Below, piece by piece: positions 46,205 to 58,789 of a stretch of DNA of 64,000 bases. Positions within the stretch are counted from its first letter, which is position 1, and each line of letters begins with the position of its first letter. The position numbers and the translations under genes are program-made. The notes below the pieces were generated by a model. The model saw only the letters and a list, made by a program, of their open reading frames with translations. It ran no database searches and was not told the DNA's origin. The DNA is from Primula veris (lineage: Eukaryota > Streptophyta > Magnoliopsida > Ericales > Primulaceae): contig OY821742.1 in the NCBI GenBank assembly GCA_963682055.1, forward strand, positions 26,941,060-27,005,059, given 5' to 3'.

Positions 46205-46260
46205 ACTTAAGAGATTCAAACTCATGATACCAATCTACTCTACCATCTGAGCTATTGCAA
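46205..46260 (-). repeat. tRNA-like (SINE) relic
   Basis: The minus strand reads TAGCTCAGATGGTAGAGTA (46254-46236), an A-box-like D-arm, and GAGTTTGAATCTC (46223-46211), a B-box-like T-arm, 12 bases apart. The spacing and lack of an acceptor stem suggest a shrunken SINE head or tRNA pseudogene, not a working tRNA. Confidence 0.5.
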
Positions 46261-46639
46261 AACATTGTAAACAAATTTGTGTTTAAAATTTTCATTTTAA
46301 CTACCAAGTATATTAAAAATGAAGCCGATATTGTCCGTAATTTTTTTCCAAACACATTGCCCAAGTCTTACACGATTTGGCCTAGGTTGCCCCTGTTCGT
46401 TATTCATAAAAATTATTAATGAAAAATAATGTCTGAGTCTAAAATGAAAGTTGGATTCTCAAAACAAATATGTTTAAGTCATAAATAATTTGATTATTTA
46501 TATTATAAGCTAAAAATATCATGTATCTAAACGTAATAGGGCGGTGAATATTAAGTTGTAAGCTGAAAAACTTCTTTTTCACAAGTACATTTTTTTATTT
46601 TCATCGGGAACTTAACAAAAAATTTCCCCCCACAAAATT

Positions 46640-47283
46640 TTCCACCACCTGAACACATTCTTAACTGCCCCCCAAATTACTCACTCACCTTCTCTCCCTC
46701 TCAATTGCATTATCATCAACTAAAGCTCTGAAAGGTACGCTTCTGATTTTTTATGTAATTATTATTATTATAAAAAAAATTAGTGATTCAATCAAATAAA
46801 GTAAGATTGGCTGCAGTATTATAGCTATTTCATCAATTACGGCTGATTCTTTCCAATTGGTTTGGCCATTTATTATGTACATTAGTTGTTTCCTTAATGG
46901 TTAGATATTTCGAAATTGATTACTTCGTATCTCATGTATCATGGGTTTCATATGTTTGTATATATTGTGATAGTAGAACAGAGTTATGCAATTTTTTAAA
47001 TATATATTGTTATCAGAACAAGATTTTTACATTTAATCATTTGCGTAATGTAATATTGTTATAGTCATATGTTGGCTGAACTATAAACACAACAACGCTT
47101 TCTATCTATTTCTTCCGAATCTACGATCAACATCCTCCGCCATGGTTGACCCTAAGGTGTATATTCTTTTTTTCTTTTTTTTTTAAGGATGTTTCCTTTT
47201 ATAGGATCACGTTGTTGGCTTGTTGTTTGAATAAACTAGGGTCAAATAAAGGCTTATTTGCTTAAAAGCTACAGTAAACTAGA
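46640..47283 (+). other. Candidate 5' exons of the CACTA passenger gene
   Basis: A CT-rich leader (CTCACCTTCTCTCCCTCTC) ends at GAAAG before GTACGC (46735). A second CT-rich stretch (TCTTCCGAATCTACG) leads to ATGGTTGACCCTAAG before GTGTAT (47142-47156). These look like a leader exon and a very short first coding exon. The evidence is positional only. Confidence 0.25.
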
Positions 47284-48533
47284 TGTTGAACCATGGGTTC
47301 AATAATTGATTTTGATTATACATTTGATTATGTATTCATGATTTTACGATTTCTCTATTCGATGATGTCTTTTTCAAAAATAAAAAATGTATATTTCAGG
47401 ACTTTAAAATGATAGAGCATTTGATAACGAAACTAACTGTTCAAACGGAAGTAAATTTGAAGTCCGAACAAGCAAGTTACGAGCATTTCAAAATCGAAAG
47501 TTCAACACATAAATCTCCAGGTGCACCCACCGGTGGATAATACAGAACCCACCAGTGGGTCAAGTGGACAGAACAAGAAGAATTTTCTCAGATGATACCC
47601 ACCAGTGGGTCAATGATCAGAACCAAACAAGATTTCACCCACCAATGAGTCAGAAGACACCCACCGGTGGGTCAAAGTGCATATCACAAAAAACAACTTT
47701 TTAGCTTTTTTAAAAAGTGGCTTTAACCATTGGGTAAACCTCTCAACCACTATCAACGGTCATAATAGATAAAATAGACCTTTTTGGTCTACAAAACCCC
47801 CCAATCCATCTCCAAAAAATATATTCATCATCAACCAATACATCTCACTCAACCTCCCTCAATAACAAATACTTAAAATCATCTTTGTTGAGAAAAAATT
47901 CGAAAAGAGGGGAATTGAGGAGAAAATAATACAAGCTCAAATCAAGATTAAAAATCATCAAACATCACAAATTAGCTTATTTATAAGCAATCAAATTGTG
48001 AGTGTTGTTTTATTTTTGATAAATTTGTAAAGAGCAAATTATAAGCTCATTTGTGAGTGAGTGTTTGGGTAGAAGCTTTTAAGCCAAAGTGTTGGTTAAA
48101 AGTTCTAGGTTAAACACTTGGGTACTCATAGAGTGAGGGGGAGTCATTGACTCGTAAACGTGTTCGCTTGCACTTGTATCAAGAGTAGGAACCTCGGGTA
48201 GAGGGTGAACAAATCGATTGATTATCTCGGTAGGATTTGTAATCTTGGAAAGAAGATTATAGTGAAATACTCGGTAGCGTGAATACCGACGAGAGGACTA
48301 GGCGGGTTTGTCGAACCTCTATATATCGTGGTGTCAATTTCTTTACCTACTCTTTACTTATTTTCTTGCTAGCGTGTAGTATTTCTAGCGTTTCATTGAC
48401 TTTTGTTAAACGCTTAATCTTAGAATTGCGATAGTTGGGTTGTTAGTTGCACTTATTTTTAATTATGCGAAATCCGCTTAGAAGCTTATTCCCCCCCCCC
48501 CCCCTCTCTAAGGTTTAGCCGCACGGGCCAATA
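47284..48533 (-). mobile_element. Solo LTR with 5-bp target duplication CTAGA
   Basis: The element is 1,250 bp and begins TGTTGAACC on the plus strand and ends GCCGCACGGGCCAATA (the final CA mutated to TA). CTAGA flanks both sides (47279-47283 and 48534-48538). On the minus strand it is colinear with 49690-50886 at both ends. No internal domain is present, so recombination between two LTRs has removed the rest. A poly(C) run lies at 48491-48504. Confidence 0.92.
47525..47675 (+). repeat. CCCACCGGTGGGT palindrome array in the solo LTR
   Basis: Five copies or near-copies of ACCCACCGGTGGGTC (variants with AGTGGG or AATGAG) are separated by 15-35 bp of unrelated sequence. They sit at the same relative place in the LTR as the ACGATCGGTCGT array of the sister LTR. 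Confidence 0.85.
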
Positions 48534-49689
48534 CTAGAATTCTGAGATTAGTTCTGCAAATAAGTTATTTGAACTCAACCGAACTGTATAGATTTTGACA
48601 TGCATGTACAATATTTATATTATATAAAAGTTTGGTATTTACCAGTGGTTAGATTCAAGCGAATAAAGATGAGTTGGATTTTTATATATAATTAGAAAAT
48701 ACCGAGCCTCCTTAGATGAACTTTTAAGGAATTATATAAAAAAGCTAACTTGTGGTAACTATTACACGAGTTTGTACCAATATAATATCATTGTTTGTTA
48801 ATGGTTATGTTATTTACTTTACATTCAGAGTCGTCCCTATAATAAGCCAAAACAACCAAGTCACTTAGGCGCCAAGGTCGGAAAAGGCACCAGGAAAAAA
48901 AATTACCTAAGAAACTCTGGTAGTCTTATAATTTATATATATGCATAACGCCTTTCTTTCGCATAGTCCTTCCGGTCCAATTGGTTATGGTGCACACCCT
49001 ATGCTTGCATCACTATATATGTCTAAAGGTACATGACCTCATGGCAACATTATTTTTGTTTATTATTTCAATTTTGTGTTCAGTAAAATTCGAATATGTT
49101 TATACTTCATTAGACCGATATATAAAAGCAACTATTAACTTATATTTATGAGTATTTTAACATTATAAAAACCTCAGATATGAAGATTTGCGTTACGTAT
49201 AATTTTTAGGAGTCAAAAGAATTGTATTAAAATTAAACTCAAAAATAAAAGAGGTGTAAAAACATAGACTTGGCTTAGGTGTTAAAAGCGCTGGGACCGG
49301 CCCTATTTATATTTATCATGGTATATTCATTTTTTGTTTCATCATTGCTCAACAGGTATCCATAATTTCTTTGAATCTCCATGGTTCTTCAATGCGTGCA
49401 TCGTCACAGACAACAGAATCTAGCAATTCATGCCTTAGAGATATTAAAATTGAGCAAGGCACAATTCTCAACAAACCTATTGCTACAATCTATTTTCGAT
49501 GACGTTGCACATGGGTCAGCAATCCAGCGTAATTTACGTGGAAGGAATGTTATTTTTCAATTTTGTATTCAGTAAAATTCGAATATGTTTATACTTCATT
49601 AGACCAATATATAAAAGTGGCTGATAACATATACTTACGAGTATTTCAACATTACAAAAACCTCATATATGAAAATTTGCGATACGTAT

Positions 49690-50886
49690 TGTTGGCCCGT
49701 GTGGCTAAACCTTAGAGGGGGGGTGAATAAGGTTTTTAGCGTTTTTCGCCTAATTTAAACTTAATGGCAACTAACAATCCAACTATCGCAATTCTAAGAT
49801 TAAGCGTTTAATAAACGTTAATGAAATGCAAGAAATCTTAAACGCAAGCAAGAAAATAAGCAATAATATAAGTTGCGGAAAGTAAAAGTTTAGGGAAAGA
49901 AATTGACACCGCAATTTATAGAGGTTCGGCAAAACGGCCTACGTCCTCTCCTCGGTACTACCGAGCATTTCACTAAAAAATTTCTTCCGGATATTACAAA
50001 TCCTATCGAGCTAATCGACCGATTAAACTCCCCCTCACTCTATGAGTATCCCGAATGAAAAGACCTAAAGCTTTTAAGCAACACTCCCTTACAAAGCCTC
50101 TACCCGATCACTCGCTCACAAATGAGTTTATAATTTACTTTTTACAAATTTGTTACAACAATGTAACTGCACTCACTATTTTATTGCTTATAAATAAGCT
50201 AATTGGTGAGTTTGATGATGTTTGAGTTCGAATCACTTTTTTTTCAATTTTCCCTCTTTTTCGAATAATTTCACCAAATGGTGATTGTTAGGGTTTTGAT
50301 AGATAGAGGTTGAAGGATGATGAATGGTTATCAATGGATGATCTTTTGAGAGTGATTGGGGTGGTTTATATGGCCAGCAAAGTCTGTTTTTTTGTAATAT
50401 GACCGTTGGTAGTGGTTGAGGGCTTTTATCCAATGGTTTTAAGTAATTTCCCAGAATAAGCTGAAAAGCTGTTTTTGAAATCTGCAGAAAACGATCGGTC
50501 GTTTTCTGCAGTCGATCGGTCGTTTTCAGAAACGATCGGTTGTTTTCTGAAAAATGATCGGTCGTTTTTCAGACGACCTTACTGGAAGAATTTGGACAAA
50601 AAACGATCGGTCGTTTTTGTCCAGACGATCGGTCGTTTCTTCAGTATTCCCGGTTTTCTCGTTAAACTTCGAAAGCCCGTAACTTCTTCGTTTTAGCTCC
50701 GATTTTGGTTCCGCTTGAACCGTCGGCTTCGTTTTCGAATGCTCTATCTTTCTGGCATTCTGAAATTTACAAATTCTCTTTTTGGAAAAGACAAGCATTA
50801 TATCATCGAAATAGAGAAATCGTAAAATCATTAAAAACATAATCAAAGTTATAATCAAAATCAATTATTGAACTCTAAGTTCAACA
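49690..50886 (+). mobile_element. Solo LTR with 5-bp target duplication CGTAT
   Basis: The element is 1,197 bp and begins TGTTGGCCCGTGTGGC and ends GAACTCTAAGTTCAACA. CGTAT is present at 49685-49689 and 50887-50891. The other arm of the local duplication keeps the uninterrupted site GCGTTACGTATAATTTTTAG near 49195. It belongs to the same family as 47284-48533 and 10438-10905. Confidence 0.95.
50491..50640 (+). repeat. ACGATCGGTCGTTTT palindrome array in the solo LTR
   Basis: Six copies of ACGATCGGTCGTTTT, some with single changes, lie within 150 bp. The core CGATCG is self-complementary and the arms (AAACGA/TCGTTT) extend the palindrome. Confidence 0.9.
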
Positions 50887-52769
50887 CGTATAATGTTTAG
50901 GAGTCAAAAGAATTGAACTAAAATTAAACTCTAAAATAAAAAAAGGAGTAGAAACTTAGACTTGGCTTAGGTGTTAAAAACACTAGGACCGGCCATGTTT
51001 ACATTTATTGTGGTATATTCATTTTTAATTTCATCATTTCTCAATAGGTATCCACAATTTCTTCGAAATTTCATGGTTCTTCAATACGTGCATCGCCCCA
51101 GAAACCCATACCTAGCAGCTCATGCGTTAGAGATATTAAAATTGAGCAAATCAAAATCCTAAACAAACCTACTATTGCTCGATCTGTTTCCGATGACGTT
51201 ATATGTGTGTCAACAATCCAACGTAATGTACGTGGAACAAATGCTATTTTGAATGCAAATCATCACGACCCACTTGTTTCCAATACAGTTCAACATAAAG
51301 AAAGTGGGACACGTACTAATCCTAAAACAAATAATCATGAATCAAATGTTTCTAATGAGGTTGAGCGCAAGTCTGCAGTTCGGCGTAAAAAAAAACACCC
51401 TATCATTGACCCAAATAGAAGCGATGCATCCATTTTCAAAAAAAACCATGATGTTGCCATGCTCGAAAACAATGGTAAGGTTGACCGCAAGTCTGCAGTA
51501 CGACGTCATAAAAAACGCCCTAGTACAAACGATGTTTCCATTCCCGAAAACAGCGATGATATTTCCATGCCCAAAAACAATGACTATGTTTCCATACCCG
51601 GATAAAACGATGATGTTTCCATGCCCGAAAACAACGATGATGTGCCTGAAAACAACGATGATATTGTCCATGCAACAGATGGAGTTGGTGGTAAGAGTTA
51701 ACTAATATAACAATGATGTTTACAACTAGATTTTACTTTAAATGTTTCTAGTAGACTGATTTAATTTGTAGGTGGTGGTTACTTCCCTACACGCTGAAAT
51801 GCTCGTAAGAGACACCATGGAGATTGCAATTCCTCAAAGATCACACAAATGACGCGAATGAATGACAGAACAATTCAAGTTCGGCTTGATGTTTATCACG
51901 GGCGACCAACTGGTCATAGAATCTCGAGTTTACTTTCACATGCAATAGGGGTCCAGACTAGGAAGGATCTCCCTATGCATGATGGTTATTGGAGCAAAGT
52001 AGATGTGAGAAAGAAGGATGAAGCTATCCGAAGTCTGATGGTATTGAGTTTTAAATCGCTTACTAAATAATTAATTCATTTGTTATCTTTCCTTTATGTA
52101 TTTTGATTACTTAATTGTTTTTTCCTTGCCTGAGGTTGCATATCCTTTTTGTTTAAATTTTACAAATTTAATTTTTTAACAATAACAAAGAATCATATGA
52201 ACGACCTTGTTTGGCAGCCCTTCAAAACTAAACTTATAAAGGATTTTACTTATAAGAAAATTTTATTGTTCGGGTGGCTTCTGTAAAACTTACTTATAAT
52301 CAAGTAAACAAGGCAAAAGCTTCATATTGCAGTTCATTTCTTTTTGTATAAATGATTTAACCAAGTTTGCAAAAAAATTGCTTTTCTTCTCATATTAGTA
52401 GAATATTTCCATCAAGCCTTGTTCTGTAATATAAACATATTATTCTGCAATTTGATGTCATCATCTCTAATATATGTGTATATGCCCTTTTTGAATAAGT
52501 TGGACCAATAGCATCTCATATGGTCGAGAAATAGTTTACCGTACCCAATTAAATGGGTATAATTTATGCAAACTTTTAGTAAAAAACATGTATTATCTAT
52601 TTTTTTCCCTCACTGCTTTTTTTCCCAATGAAAGATTTCCATTTTAAGGTTCATACTAAAATAATTTGCTACTTAGTTCACCTATTATAATGGTAAATAT
52701 TGATAAGAAAAGAGATAGAATAGTCCTTTTCAACAAAAAATAATAAAAAGTACACAAATAACACCAAAC

Positions 52770-52863
52770 TATTATGAGTCATCATTGAATAAATGAGGTA
52801 ATGACAACAAGATTCCACGTGGAAGTGAGACACAAGTTGAATGATGAGTATTCACTCATGATA

Positions 52864-52923
<60 letters not shown>

Positions 52924-53160
52924 CCTATTCGACTGCTATTGTATGGGTGAAAAAGAAAACAAAAATACAATGTAGTATGTTGTAGTTGTATTTTGTATTT
53001 TACCACTTTCATATATATAAAAAAGTAATGATCTTTCCGTGGAGTAGGGTTCAACCCAGAAGTGTTGAAACGCTAAACCACGTTATATCTCGTGTTCATT
53101 TTATATTTACGTTTTCAATACTTAATATATTATTGAGCTATTGTGTCCCGTTTTATAACA
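52770..53160 (+). repeat. Copia C 5' LTR
   Basis: It is 391 bp and reads TATTATGAGTCATCATTG...GTTTTATAACA, with the first TG mutated to TA. An (AT)n tract at 52867-52921 makes it longer than its partner. ATATATATAAAAAAG near 53011 is a likely TATA region. CGTTATCAGCACGAG follows directly, a usual primer-site context for this Copia group. Confidence 0.93.
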
Positions 53161-53288
53161 CGTTATCAGCACGAGTCTCTACTTGAGTATTTGTTTTCTT
53201 ATGTTGGACTAGTATATACTTTTACACTAATATTTTGTAAAAGTGTATACTACCATTTCTACCATTTAATTATATTTTCCAAGTTCCG

Positions 53289-53600
53289 GAATATCAATCC
53301 TGAAGAATTAATACTAATCATTCCTGAAGAATTAATACAAATCATTCCTGAAGAATGATATTTGGTTAATTCCTGAAGAATTAATACTAATCATTCCTGA
53401 AGAATGATATTTGGTTAATTCCTGAAGAATTAATACTAATCATTCCTGAAGAATGATATTTGGTTAATTCCTGAAGAATTAATACTAATCATTCCTGAAG
53501 AATGATATTTGGTTAATTCCTGAAGAATTAATACTAATCATTCCTAAAGAATGACATTTGGTTAATTCCTGAAGAATTATTGTAAACAATCCGGAAGATT
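53289..53600 (+). repeat. 49-bp tandem repeats (CCTGAAGAA) where gag should be
   Basis: About five copies of TTCCTGAAGAATTAATACTA-ATCA plus TTCCTGAAGAATGATATTTG-GTTAA, nearly identical. They decay into scattered CTGAAGAAT and CCAGAAGTAGTTAAC words up to about 53960. A TGA in each unit prevents a long frame. Confidence 0.92.
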
Positions 53601-54179
53601 GATAAACTTATGATGAAGTATAAATATTGATTAATCCTGCAGATTGATACTTAATTAATTCCTGAAGAATTATTATTAAATTACTCCCAAAGAGTTATGA
53701 AATTTATAGATCCCGAAGAACTTTAAAGATAGTTCTAGAAGAATTATAACTACCTGAAGTAGTTAACAATTATAGAGTATTGGAAATTCTTGAAGAATCA
53801 TAACTACCAGAAGTAGTTAACGTTTAGCAATCTTGAAAGATTATGCTTACCTGCAGTAGTGAACAATACATAATATTGGTAATTTCTGAAGAATTCCAAC
53901 TGCCAGAAGTAGTTTTCATGAGATTTTATTTGTGAATAATATATAAGACTACCTGAAGTAGACAAACCATGAGTAGCATTTTTAATTTCTCAAACAGAAT
54001 AAAAATTCATTGAGTTTCAAAGATATTCTCAGTAATGGATATCATATTGAAACTAGAAATGAGGAAGATAAAGATTATCTCGATATAACAAGATTGGTTG
54101 CAGGCCAGAAGCTTGTACTTGAAAGACTAAATACTTATTCTTCAAGGTTATATTACACAATAATAAGGTGTATTTAATC

Positions 54180-54315
54180 ATACTCTATAGTGCACCTGAA
54201 GTGCATTGAACCATCGGATCAGAAGTGCACTAAAGTGCACCACTAAAGCGCAGCCCCTGAAGTGCACCACTAAAGCGTAGCACCTAAAGTGCATTAGGCA
54301 ACAGCACCAGAAGTG
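54180..54315 (+). repeat. GTGCACCTGAAGTGCA short-repeat cluster
   Basis: Words AAGTGCACC, CTAAAGTGCACC, CACTAAAGCGCAGC and CCTGAAGTGCACC recur about eight times just before the integrase relic. Confidence 0.85.
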
Positions 54316-54339
54316 CACCAAAGTTCAAAAGGTTCATTC

Positions 54340-57300
54340 TGATTCTCAATTTTTTATCCTTTGGCATAATCATCTCGGTCATCCGGGTTTAACTATGATG
54401 AACCGAATAGTAGAAGGTTCAAACGGTCATTCATTAAGGAACATGAAGATTCCATCGCCTAGTGAGTATACATATGTTTCTTGTTCAAAGGATAAATTGA
54501 TTACGAAACCATCTCCTCTAAAAATTGGTGTTGACTCACCAAGTTTTTTGCAATGCATACAAGGAGATATTTATGGACCAATTCATCCATCATGTGGTCC
54601 ATTTCGTTATTTTATGGTCTTAATATATGCATCATCTAAATGGTCTCATGTCTGCTTACTATCAACGAGAAACGTTGCATTTGCTAGGCTTTTAGCTCAA
54701 ATCACTCGTTTAAGAGCTCAATTCCCCGATTATCCAATTAAGTCAATACGTCTTGACAATGCTGGTAAATTTACTTCTCAAGCATTTGACGACTATTGCA
54801 TTATTATAGGGATAGATGTTGAACATCATGTCCCACATACTCATACACAAAATGGCCTAGCAGAATCTTTCATTAAACGCATACAATTGATATCGAGACC
54901 ATTACTCATGAAGTCTCAATTAGCAGAGTCAGCGTGGTGGCATGCTATTCTACACGCTGCATCCTTAATTTGTATTCGCCCATCTGGCCATCATGTTTAT
55001 TCCCCACTCCAGCTAGTATCTGGTCACCGACCAAATATATCTCATTTACGTATTTTTGGGTATGCAGTATACGTTCCAATATCACCACCACAACGTACTA
55101 AAATGGGTCCATAATGACGCCTAGATATCTATGTTGGTTTTGATTCACCATCTATTATTAGATATCTTGAACCGTTGACCGGTGATTCGTTTAAGGCTCG
55201 TTTCGCAGATTGTCAGTTTGATGAGACTCTTTTCCTACCATTAGGGGGGGTAAACTCTAAACACATAGCATAACATGAATTTGAATGGAATGTACCATCA
55301 TTGTCTCATCTGGACCCCCGTACCAGAGAAAGTGAATTAGAAGTTCATAAAGTCATTTACTTGCAAAGCATTGCTAATAATTTACCCGATGCATTTACTG
55401 ATACACATAAAGTATTAAAGTCACATGTACCTGCATCTCACACTATGGCGTGTATTGATATTCTTGTAAGGGAACCAATAATGAATGAACACAAACCATG
55501 TCAGAAGCATGGAAGACCCGTGGGTGCACAAGATAAATTGCCCCAAAAAAGGAAAAAACTGAGACCAAGTAATCATCCAGCAGAGGATACTTTTCAAAGT
55601 AATTCTCCTGAAGAGAAATTACAAAGAACCCTGGAAGGGAGTAAAGAGCCGAATAAAAATGCCCCTAAAGAGGCTCCATAAGTAACTTCGTCCCAACCCC
55701 CATGATAAATTCTTCGTAAAGAGGTTATATCTCCTGAAGAGATACAGGTACCTGAAAACAATAATGAGATCTCAATATTTTATGGGGAGAGATGGGATCG
55801 TAGTAATGTAATCGTCGACGAAATTTTTTTCATATGATATGGCTCTAGAGATTATTGGTAATGAGCATCCTGAACCAACTTCCGTCGAAGAATGTCGATG
55901 TAGAAGTGATTGGTCAAAATGAAAAAATGCTATTGAAGTCAAATTAAGCTCTTTATAAAAATGGGAAGTATTTGGACCAATAATCATAACAGCAGAAGAT
56001 GTCAAGCCCGTAGGGTACAAATGGATATTTGTACAAAAACGTAATGAACACAACGAAGTCATAAGATATAAAGCACGACTTGTTGCACAAGGTTTCTCCG
56101 AAAGACCTGAGATTGATTACGAAGAAACATACTTTCCGGTAATGGATGGGAGTACTTTTCGATTCTTGATCAGTTTGGCAGTCACTGAACGCCTGGAAAT
56201 GCGTCTAATGGACGTGGTCACTGCATATTTATATAGGTCATTAGATAGTGACATCTATATGAAAATCCCTGAAGGTTTTAAATTACCTGAAGCAAAAGAT
56301 AGGAGTTTACACTCGATTAAACTCCAAAGATCGTTATACAGCTTAAAACAGTCAGGACGCATGTAGTACAATCGGCTTAGTGATTATCTCTTAAAAGAGA
56401 GGTATGTACATAGTCTGATATGTCCATGCATTTTTATCAAGAAAACGAATTATGGGTTTGCTATTATTACAATTTATGTGGATGATATAAATATAATTAG
56501 AACTCCTGAAGAGATTTCAAAGGCTGCTAATTACCTCAAAGTGGAATTTGAGATGAAAGATCTTGGGAAAACAAAGTATTGTCTCGGTTTACAAATTGAG
56601 CATACATCCAATGGTATATTTGTTCATCAGTCTAACTACATGGAAAAGGTATTTTGCCAATTTTATATGGACAAAGTACATCCACTAAGTTCTTTGCTCA
56701 CTCTACATCAATAAAGATCCATTCCATCCAAAAGACGAAGAAGAGTATTTACTAGGCCCTGAAGTACCATAATTAAGTGCAATCGGTGCACTTATGTACC
56801 TTGCAAGTTACACTAGACCAGACATTGCATTCTCTGTAAATCTACTTGCAAGATATAGTTCAGCACCAACTCGAAGGTATTGGAATGATGTTAAACATAT
56901 ATTGCGATATTTACGAGAGACCGTCGATTTAGGATTATTTTACCCGAGCAATGGAAATGGAAAATTAGTTGGATATGCAGACGCTGGCTATCTGTCATAT
57001 CCACATAATGCTAAATCACAAACTGGATATGTTTTTACATATATGGTGGTACGGCAATCTCTTGGCATTCTGTAAAACAGACATTAACCGCAACTTCTTC
57101 GAATCATTCGGAAATACTTGCAATTCATAAAGCAAGTTGAGAATCTGTTTGCATAAGATCAATGATACATTATGTACAAGAACAGTCAAGCTTGACTTCG
57201 ATAAAAATTCAGCTAACGTTACTATATGAAGATAATACAACGTGTATTACGCAGATTCGAGGAGGGTATATTAAAGGGGTTCGAACTAAGCATATTTCTC

Positions 57301-57470
57301 CAAAATTCTTCTATACCCACGATCTCCAAAAGAATAGTGAAATAGACGTTCGCCAAATACGATCAACAAATAATTTGACCGACTTATTTACTAAGCCTAT
57401 TCCTACAACAACGTTTAAGAAATTGGTATACAGTATTGGCATGAGAAGTCTGAAAGAAGTTTTGAAATAA
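54340..57470 (+). pseudogene. Copia C integrase-RT-RNase H relic
   Basis: Order: GAG-pre-integrase LWHNHLGHPG; integrase with GDIYGPIHP, RLDNAGKF and NGLAESFIKR (54395-55114, then a TAA); linker to 55680; RT with KPVGYKWIF near 56010, RYKARLVAQGFSE, and catalytic YVDD intact near 56478; RNase H with LASYTRPDIAFSVNLLARYS near 56800 and NNLTDLFTKPIP near 57370. At least five stops and several frame changes interrupt it, for example TAG after QSGRM at 56364 (usually Trp). No gag or protease precedes it. Confidence 0.93.
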
Positions 57471-57552
57471 TCACTTTAAATTGTTATCATCAGGGGGAGA
57501 CTTGGAATATGGTTATCGAAAGTGAAATTGAGTTGTGGTCATTAAGGGGGAG

Positions 57553-57880
57553 TGTTATGAGTCATCATTGAATAAATGAGGTAATGACAACAAGACTCCA
57601 CGTGGAAGTGAGACACAAGTTGAATGATGAGTATTCACTCATGATATGCATATATATATATATATGCTTATTCAACTGTGAAAAATACAGTGTAGTATGT
57701 TGTAGTTGTATTTTGTATTTTACCACTTTCATATATATAAAAAGGTAATGATCTTTCCGTGGAGTAGGGTTCAACCCAGAAATGTTGAAACGCCAAACCA
57801 CGTTATATATCGTGTTCATTTTATATTTACGTTTTCAATACTTAATATATTATTGAGCTATTGAGTGCTGTTTTATAACA
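57553..57880 (+). repeat. Copia C 3' LTR
   Basis: It is 328 bp and reads TGTTATGAGTCATCATTG...GTTTTATAACA. It differs from the 5' LTR mainly by a much shorter (AT)n tract and a deletion near 57675, plus scattered substitutions. Confidence 0.95.
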
Positions 57881-58789
57881 CAAACAACATTTTTATCTAA
57901 AATACTTTTTTGCTATTAACCAAATAGTATAACCATACTTAAAAATGAACACTAAAAGTATACGTTTTTAGCTTCACCAAATAAGTATTTTAGCTTCACC
58001 AAATAAGTGTACTTTTTTACTTATAAGATGCAATCAAACGAAATCGTGTACTTTTTTACTTATAAGATACATTTGTATGGTTAAAATTTCAGAATTATTA
58101 ACATTAAAAATTTAATTTTGTAGTTGCATTTTGATTTTGAAATTGACGAGAAGGGAAAACTTGAAGCTCGGATATCTAAGTATTTGGACAAGCAGTTTGC
58201 AAAGACTTTTCGTGAGTTCAAAAGTGAATTGCACGAGTATTTTCAAAATTTCACTCCACAAAATGCAAAATCGCACCCACCTCTAGAGTGGCAGGATAGG
58301 GACGAGAAAGATTGGGTTAGCATGTGTGATCATTTTATGTCAGAAAGATTTGAAGTTATTTAACTCAATTGCTTTAATAGTTCAATAAATGTAATTTTTG
58401 GTTGTCAACTTGATAATAAATGTAATGCTTGGTTGTCAACTTAAGATAAATGTTTTACCTATCTCAGAAATAGAGCACAATTAACAAAGAAAATCGAGGG
58501 AAAAACAGTATGAACATCATGGTGGACCAATGCTTATGTCCTTGATATATGAGAAACAAGTTGAGGTACTAGAAAAAACAAGTTGATTTTTCCTTCAATT
58601 CAAAGACTTATCATTGTTATTTTACTTTATCAAATTTATATTATTTCGAATAAAGGTTCGCAATTCCCTGATATTGATACATTTAAAGAGTCGTATACAA
58701 AATCTGGTGTATGGACGAATGACGTGGCTAAAGAGAAATATGCAAGTTTCTTAGACTTTATACAATTTAAAAGTTTCATTTAATGACTA

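Larger units (their letters stand above)
49066..51250 (+). repeat. Tandem duplication, ~490-bp unit; second arm holds a solo LTR
   Basis: Arm 1 is 49066-49556 and arm 2 is 49557-51250. Both contain TCAGTAAAATTCGAATATG, TGCG.TACGTATAAT, GACTTGGCTTAGGTGTTAAAA, GGACCGGCC and GGTATCCA.AATTTCTT. They also share the start of one coding exon (GSSxRASxQ in both). Arm 2 is interrupted at CGTAT by a solo LTR. Confidence 0.9.
52770..57880 (+). mobile_element. Copia C: complete but defective Copia element
   Basis: LTRs at 52770-53160 and 57553-57880 are flanked by CAAAC on both sides (52765-52769 and 57881-57885), a 5-bp target duplication. A purine tract TTAAGGGGGAG (57542-57552) precedes the 3' LTR. 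The total is 5,111 bp. Integrase, RT and RNase H relics are present, but gag and protease are replaced by tandem-repeat DNA. The insertion lies in an intron of the Transposase_24-like gene. Confidence 0.95.

Noticed and set aside
48960..49020. tRNA-like CCAATTGGTTATGGTGC
   Set aside because: It has some A-box resemblance but no B box at a sensible distance and no stem pairing.
53289..53600. CRISPR-like appearance of regular 49-bp repeats
   Set aside because: The repeats are contiguous without unique spacers and lie inside a plant retrotransposon.
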